NCBI GenBank assembly: GCA_029379385.1
Contig: CM055618.1
Location: 4,288,134 to 4,352,133 of the forward strand
Direction of reading: 5' to 3'
Length of the DNA: 64,000 nucleotides
Source: Quillaja saponaria
Lineage: Eukaryota > Streptophyta > Magnoliopsida > Fabales > Quillajaceae
In this document: one piece after another, positions 58,690-64,000 of the stretch
Layout of the letters: every line of letters starts with the position of its first letter
Position numbering within the stretch: the first letter of the stretch is position 1
Made by a program: the position numbers and the translations under genes
The notes under the pieces: generated by a model
What the model saw: the letters and a program-made list of their open reading frames with translations, nothing else
What the model was told of the DNA's origin: nothing
Database searches by the model: none

Positions 58690-60378
58690 TGGAATATTAA
58701 AAATTTAGGCAGAGATTCTTGTAAAGTGGAATATGCCTATATAATATAAACAATATAACTCTTGTTTTTACACAACAACAGTAACAACAAGGAGCTCATC
58801 TCCGTTTCTCTCCACAAGTCACCATCATTTTGTGATACTCTAATTATATAAATTAATATAATTTATTTCCCGAGAAATTAATATAGGACTTTCAATTTAA
58901 AAAAAAAAAAAAAAACACTTTTAGGAATACTAGAAAGACCTACATGGAAAACAATATTTACCCATCATATACACCACCAATGCCAACAAATGCTCCTTGA
59001 TAGAGATGCAAAGTAGTCTCTTTCCCTTCATAAATTTGGCTAGGATAATAAAATAGAAGTTCATACATGCCCTCCTTGTAATCCTTACCTCTTTTCCTTC
59101 TACTAATATGGTAATCTGGGTCATACTTATAAGTTTCCTCCTCCAGTTTATCCTTATTTTCCTCCACCAACTTGTTATATTGCTTCAAGAACACCTTATA
59201 CCTTTCCATACACATATCATCAGTTTCATTCATAACCCTGTTCTCCATCTCCTCTAACTGAACTACAATTAGTCATCATAAGTCAAAACCAATAAAGGCT
59301 ATCAGCCTATCATATGTTAAGACTTAAGCCTCCATAATCATTTTGTTTTTCTTTTCTTCTATATACCACATAAATGGGTGAGAGTAACCTTTTCCACAAA
59401 TTAGAATACTTAAAGCCATAGTCTGTACCTTAAGTAATCCCCTCTGAGATAAAAGTTTACTTTCGTTCTTTAGCTGACATCTGTTTTTTACAACTAGGGA
59501 TTGTAATAATTCTATTTAACATGTATCAGATGGCTAAATCAACCTAGGGTCATATTCCAAGAAAGAATGTAGTTATTTATTTATGAAACCAGATGTTGGA
59601 ATGAAGGGATACTTAATTAGATGTGAAATATATCAAAAGGAAAAATTTTACTCACCTCAATCACAATCTGACTTTGTATATGTCAAGAGCAATCAAACAG
59701 ATCTAAGATAATGGACATCAAGAAGCTCACAGTTGCTGTAGACCAAGAACAAGGTTGCTGCAACTCAAAACAGAGAAGCTGGCTCTCGGCTGCTACCATC
59801 AAATTTAGGCCGAGCAAGAGCAAAATTAAAGCAAGGAAATAAAGGAGGAGTTTGAGTTCAAGAAAAAAAAAAAAAAAACTTCAATGGTTGGCTACACAAG
59901 GAGAGATTCACAGTAAAGCAGAGAAGGAAAAGAGAAAACTAGAATAACCTAGATACCGAGGAGGCTATAACCGGCCAAGTGAGAGAACTGCGTGCAGATA
60001 ATTAAAGGAAATAAAAATAAATAAAAAGAAAGAAAGAAAAGTTTTAGTCAAGGTCAACAAAGTAGAATATGTGGTGTGTTTTATTCTTTGCTTGTGTGTA
60101 TATATACATACATATATATGGATATATTTATGTATAATTTTATATTGTAGATAGATATTTTCTAATTTATCTACACACTTGTTGCACACTTCATTTAGTT
60201 TACACAAGTTGATTTCAAGATTCAGATCAACCACTAATGTGGTGAAAATTAATTATCTAATTACATGTGTATAAATGAATAAATGTAAATTTATACTTAT
60301 ATATACAAGTGTTTATTTGTGACAAAAATTTATACTTTACGTTTAGAACTCGACTTTACTATATTGGGTTATGATAGC
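58690..60378 (-). mobile_element. LTR I, minus strand
   Basis: The minus strand starts TATCATAACCCAATATAG near 60378, like the starts at 25896 and 20389 (shared 'aaagtcgagtt'). It ends with the 'aggcatattcc...aatctctgcc' tail block near 58690. It includes an A-rich run (58899-58915) and a 96-codon minus-strand frame. Boundaries are approximate. Confidence 0.55.
58958..59248 (-). CDS. Unrecognised 96-codon open frame inside LTR I
   Basis: It opens with MENRVMNETDDMCMERYKVF, is rich in Lys, Glu and Tyr, has a basic patch ISRRKRGKDYKE in the middle, and ends YQGAFVGIGGVYDG. No domain is recognised, and there is no signal peptide or membrane segment. It lies in the sense orientation of the surrounding LTR. 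It could be a captured host exon, a decayed regulatory frame of the element, or chance. No intron signals or promoter are evident, and nothing supports expression. Confidence 0.25.
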   Translation of the reverse strand: MENRVMNETDDMCMERYKVFLKQYNKLVEENKDKLEEETYKYDPDYHISRRKRGKDYKEGMYELLFYYPSQIYEGKETTLHLYQGAFVGIGGVYDG

Positions 60379-60722
60379 TATATTGCATGCACCCATCACA
60401 CCTAAGGACTCATGCTTGTTCTATGCCATCTGGTGCTTGATGCCTTAGCCTTATCTTCAACTTCAATTTGGCCCTTTCTTCCCTTCTTCCCAGGCTTACC
60501 AGTTGGTTAGACTTGTTAAGGTGGTCTGATTGTGTCAAAGATAAGCATGGTGGTAATATACCCTTTAAGCATGGTGGAAATCTAAGTTTAGCCTTGAATA
60601 AGATAACACTTGTTTGAAATTTATTAATTTCATTTTGAAGCTTTGGAGATTTCAATTGTTGCTCAATTCTCTTATACTCTATCTCTTCCTTTAGAGACAT
60701 AAGAAAATTTTCTTTTCCCTTT
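60379..60722. other. Patchwork junction: viral coat scrap, LTR-J filler, inverted viral linker
   Basis: From left to right there are four parts: unassigned sequence to about 60533; a short plus-strand viral coat piece (caaagataagcatggtggta, 60535-60562, compare copy A near 16560); an exact 43-bp copy of LTR J (60576-60618 = 58598-58640); and a minus-strand piece of the viral PR-RT linker (60619-60720; EEIEYKRIEQQLK). The plus-strand primer site follows at once. Confidence 0.7.
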
Positions 60723-60723
60723 A

Positions 60724-60736
60724 TGGTATCAGAGCC
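60724..60736 (+). promoter_or_regulatory. EPRV-E tRNA-Met primer-binding site
   Basis: TGGTATCAGAGCC matches the plant initiator tRNA-Met complement exactly, 188 bases before the movement-protein start. The upstream viral leader seen in copy A is absent here. Confidence 0.9.
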
Positions 60737-60923
60737 AGTAACCTTAAAGGTTGGTAGAGTGTGATAATAGTCTTAAACTATATGTTCATTAATCTTCAAA
60801 GTCGAGGAGTTAAACCCAGGAAATGAAGTCGAGGCATCTGATAATCCGTGTAGTCCGTTGAGTGAAGGACGTTGAGGGTTGAGTAAGTCCTTTGACAGTT
60901 TGTCCCTTTGACTCGAAGAAAAA

Positions 60924-61900
60924 ATGGCTAGTATTTTAAGGAGATTCTCAAACTCTGTTAATTCTTCTGGTTCTAGTTCTGATAACTTGTCTAGGAATAA
61001 TAAAGAAGTTATTCTTGTAGAAAATATAGGAAAAGAACTTCAAAACTGGAATCTTCCTCAAACTTCTGATAGACAAATTTATAGGAAAGGCAGTTTTAGT
61101 CTAAAACAAGACTATGTAATTAAAACCATGGAAGAGTCAATTCCCCTAAAGGAAGGACAAGATACATTCAAACTCTTATCTTCTAAATTAATAGAAGAAC
61201 ATAAGAAGAAATTTAAATATCTTCATATAGGAATGGTTCAGGTGGCGTTAAAACCTTTAACTAGATTTGGATTAAATACTTCTGCCCTTATATGTGTTAG
61301 GGACATGAGGCACAATAAGTTTTCAGACTCCTTATTAGGATCTATAGAATCAAGCCTTTGTGATGGTCCTATCTTCTTTAGTTGTTATCCTAATTTTTCA
61401 ATATCCTTAACTGATCAAAACATAATGAATGCGTTAACTTTAAATATTCAGTCTCATGGTTTTGATATGTTACCAGGATCTGAAAATGTAGTCCTAATAT
61501 ATAGGATATATTACAAAGTAATGAACACTATGTCCCCAAATGCTAAGATTGAGTCTAAAAGAGGAGAAACCACACTTTTTATAGCAAAATCCAGCTAAGA
61601 CAAATATGGTGGCACCTAAGACAATCACGTGGGATCAGGTAAATCTTCCTGAAACCTGGAAAATTAACCAATGAATTCCTCCTAAGAAAATAGAGTCTAG
61701 AGACTTAGAATCAGTAGTTGAATATACTGATGGAGATGTAGAGATAAAATTCTCTGCAAACAGAAAGATTAAACTGAATCTAGGAGAATCGTCTAGAAGG
61801 AGGTCTATGTCCTTAATTCCTACCACTGAAATTGACAGAAGATAAGTCATTGAGGGTATAATAAAATCTAAAGATCAGGTTAGTCACCCTTAGTACCAGG
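60924..61900 (+). pseudogene. EPRV-E movement protein
   Basis: The frame 60924-61598 is open for 224 codons from MASILRRFSNSVNSSGSSS, through KKFKYLHIGMVQVALKPLTR and VLIYRIYYKVMNT, to a one-base shift near 61594. The rest (about 61600-61900) lies in other frames with stops. The start is the first ATG after the leader, and copy A has the same start. The family role is cell-to-cell movement through plasmodesmata. The frameshift and stops make it non-functional as it stands. Confidence 0.75.
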
Positions 61901-61965
61901 TAGAAACACCTTCAGAGTTAGGGTTAAAATCACCCTCAAGAAATAATTCACCAACACCCACTGAG

Positions 61966-62469
61966 ATGGGATACAGCGTATGCTTGTTATCCTTTACAGA
62001 GTCGTTACCACCGTTTACCATCAAACATAAATGGTTTTATACAACTTTTAGTGAAAAAGAAAGAGATTACTGGATCTCTATGCACAAGCAGTATATGGAA
62101 AAATATAAAAAGAAGCCAGCATTCTTTAAGTGGCTTGAACGAGCCTTTAGGTTCCATAAAAAAGATTGGCCCAATTTTGAGGATCCTAAGTTCGTTAATG
62201 TTCTAGAAACTGCTTATCAAAACTTTTTCACTAGGGAGGGAAAGAATATAGTAGCAGTTCATCCCCCAGAGTCATCACTTTCAGTCAAAAAGTCTAAAGG
62301 AGAAATAATAGCTAATCCTTACTCAACTATACCAAAAGAAGCATCCACGTCAAGTGCCTTGGTTGAAATTTCCAACCAAAATAATTATACCAATTTATTC
62401 CTTCAATCTCTAGGAAAACAGTCTTCAAGGATAGAAAATTTTCTAATCCAAGAAAAGTCGTCCCAATAG
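61966..62469 (+). pseudogene. EPRV-E MP-CP linker region
   Basis: The open frame of 167 codons contains KHKWFYTTFSEKERDYW, FFKWLERAFRFHKKDWPNFE, FFTREGKNIVAVHPPESS and ends in a stop at 62467-62469. It is rich in aromatic and charged residues and predicted helical by eye. Copy A has the same segment joined to the movement protein in one frame. Its exact role in these viruses is not clear to me. Confidence 0.65.
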
Positions 62470-62523
62470 ATAATTCCTCAGACTTCAGGATCTTCTAATA
62501 ATTCTGCTAAGATAGATCCAATC

Positions 62524-63139
62524 ATGATGAAACCTCCACCAGAAGTCCATCTGAAATTCAAAAAAGAATCTAGAATTAATGATAAAAACTTTGTGGATGA
62601 ATTAGTCAACAGGTTACAGAATCTGAATATATCTGAAAAGAAAACTGTCAACATGCTGATTCAAAACCAGGAAAAGTCATCCAAAGAAGACTCACATTTA
62701 GAAGTTAATAAGCTTCATTGGAATAAGACAACTCCAACTGCTCCATCTAAAATGTATTACCCAAGACCTTCACCATTAGATCTTCAGTACGAAGATAATG
62801 TTATTCAAGATAGGGTCCAGTTTGATGGTAAGTCCATAGTTGAGTGGAATATTGATGGACTGGCAGAATACCAAATCCTTCAAACAACAAAACACATGCT
62901 AATGTATGTTGTAGCATGTAGCATGTAGGTCCAATGGTAACACTGACAGAGAAATAGCCTTAGCCATAATCAGTGGGTTTACAGGACAATTGTTAGGATG
63001 GTGGGATTTCCATATGTCAGATATCTCTAAACAAGAGATCTTAAATTCTGTGAAACAGGAATGAAAAGTCAAAGACTGGTTATTATGAATCCAGTAAGAA
63101 ACCTTTAGTCAAGGAAGCTAATTACAAAAAAGTTCCAAT
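62524..63139 (+). pseudogene. EPRV-E coat protein, truncated
   Basis: Frame 62524-62928 starts MMKPPPEVHLKFKKESRIND and includes EVNKLHWNKTTPTAPSKM and NIDGLAEYQILQTTKHMLMY. A 7-bp tandem duplication (gtagcat twice, 62911-62924) then shifts the frame. The following GFTGQLLGWWDFH block is in the new frame. The internal deletion near 63060 removes the C-terminal core, and the finger itself is not reached. Confidence 0.75.
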
Positions 63140-63265
63140 TAGTTAATCAATCAATTCATTGTATTTCTATGAGAATTGAATTAAGCAAGGTTCATTAAAA
63201 AAAAAAAAAAACCTAAATTGGCCACACAAGATATATAAGTATGTGTCATCCTATATACAAAACAA
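63140..63265 (-). mobile_element. LTR family J scrap
   Basis: The blocks ctatgagaattgaattaagc and 'aaggttcatt' match 50705-50740. It contains an A15 run. It adjoins viral copy E without spacer. Confidence 0.55.
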
Positions 63266-63272
63266 ACTCAAC

Positions 63273-64000
63273 TCTCACACCCCCAAATGGAAGTGTGACT
63301 AGCTAGCAGAATGGGTATCCATACCCCCGTAACCTTGAATATTCAAGTAATGTGCGTCACAACTTAGAAACACATTATAGTTAATACTACTAAATATTAT
63401 AGAGTTAAAATAAAATCCAGTATCGACAATTAAACATAAAACGATTATTGAAAATATTGGCAGAGTTTTCCCATACAGTGGAACATACCCATAACATAAA
63501 CAAACAATTTGGTTACAAAGTCAATAATGAATTATAATATCATAATATACAGAGGAGCTCCGCTCCTAACAAAACATGTAATCATCATGGTAAACTCAGT
63601 ATATATCTCTAACATTAATGCAGAACACCTAAAGTGACTGCAAGTGTCTTCCTTTACAATCCAAGTATGCGATATCCGAGATATACTTTGCCACAGCAAA
63701 GTCAACAGGTAGCAACTCTATAGCGATCAATAGCAGTTTCCTGGAAACTAAATAAAAAACACAAAGGAAAGAATGTGTCACAAGACTTAGTGAGCAAATC
63801 AAGTACCCTATGGGTAACAGCATAGTTTTAAAAATCATATTTAAATTTATTCATGCACATACGTAATTATCATGGTCATACAATCACAATTCGCTTAGTT
63901 CACAATTTCAAAATAGCAAACAAATCATACAAGCAAACCTACAATTAAACAACCAATTAAACAATCAAAGGGCGAACGAGTAATTCAGCCCTGCACAACA
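63273..64000 (-). mobile_element. Gypsy-type LTR 3' part, minus strand, cut by the window edge
   Basis: The minus strand ends GGGGGTGTGAGA at 63273. Upstream blocks match LTR C and the LTR at 4157-6327 (for example ttactttgccacagcaaagt-like tract, 'gtgactgcaagtg', 'ggaaagaatg', 'agtgagcaaat'). There is no gene; the 69-codon frame at 63629-63838 is LTR sequence. Confidence 0.65.

Larger units (their letters stand above)
60722..63139 (+). mobile_element. Endogenous pararetrovirus copy E, plus strand, 5' half with internal deletion
   Basis: This runs from the primer site through leader, movement protein, linker and coat protein. It then jumps near 63060 from mid-coat sequence to the segment just before the zinc finger, a loss of roughly 540 bp relative to copy A (about 16310-16850), and ends at 63139 against an LTR-J fragment. 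Protease, RT and RNase H are absent. It has the longest open viral frame of the window. Confidence 0.8.

Noticed and set aside
59965..60234. 89-codon minus-strand frame with an Ile/Tyr/His-rich middle
   Set aside because: It spans TA-rich microsatellite sequence at the start of LTR I; composition reflects the repeat.

Overview
This is repeat-dense DNA from the nuclear genome of a flowering plant, most likely a eudicot. The evidence is the content: Athila-type and chromodomain Ty3/gypsy LTR retrotransposons, plant L1-type LINEs with a C-terminal RNase H, a hAT-type MITE, and integrated fragments of a plant pararetrovirus (Caulimoviridae). The DNA is AT-rich. I see no intact host gene, rRNA or tRNA gene, or CRISPR array. 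Nearly every open frame is a broken piece of a mobile or viral polyprotein. The species cannot be named from the sequence.

Layout: 1-4156 is a decayed Athila-like element (LTR end, tRNA-Asp primer site, gag, protease, RT, a scrap of integrase). It is cut by a Ty3/gypsy element with chromodomain-type 3' coding (4157-13412; 2.2-kb LTRs, tRNA-Met-like primer site). The 3' LTR of that element was itself hit by a 641-bp solo LTR (11305-11945, minus strand) carrying a 10-bp-period array of heat-shock-element half-sites upstream of a TATA box. From 13413 to about 19240 lies the longest pararetrovirus copy (EPRV-A, minus strand: primer site, movement protein, coat protein, protease, RT, RNase H). LTR fragments in both orientations and a hAT MITE follow (19250-24772). 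Next is a plus-strand viral fragment (EPRV-B) split by a 3.8-kb solo LTR with a target-site duplication, then a 5'-truncated gypsy element and LTR remnants up to 42841. Two related LINEs stand head to head (42842-47560 minus, about 47690-50078 plus). The remainder holds LTR fragments, a second minus-strand virus copy (EPRV-D, 52595-57146), and a patchwork junction leading into a third, plus-strand copy (EPRV-E, 60722-63139). The window ends in another minus-strand LTR.

One part of the window is probably an assembly artefact. A run of exactly 100 N (28349-28448) is flanked by a 9.3-kb direct repeat: 19090-28348 equals 28449-37813 apart from small indels and one 85-bp indel. The last 9.3 kb of the left contig is the first 9.4 kb of the right contig, as expected from two overlapping contigs scaffolded without merging. 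If so, each feature at 28449-37813 is a second reading of one at 19090-28348, and the real locus is about 9.4 kb shorter.

The parts do not form a working pathway. The interest lies in the nesting order, in how the viral DNA was stitched in (filler, inversions, repeated junctions with one LTR family), in inverted LTR pairs that could give hairpin transcripts, and in the possibly heat-responsive LTR promoter.
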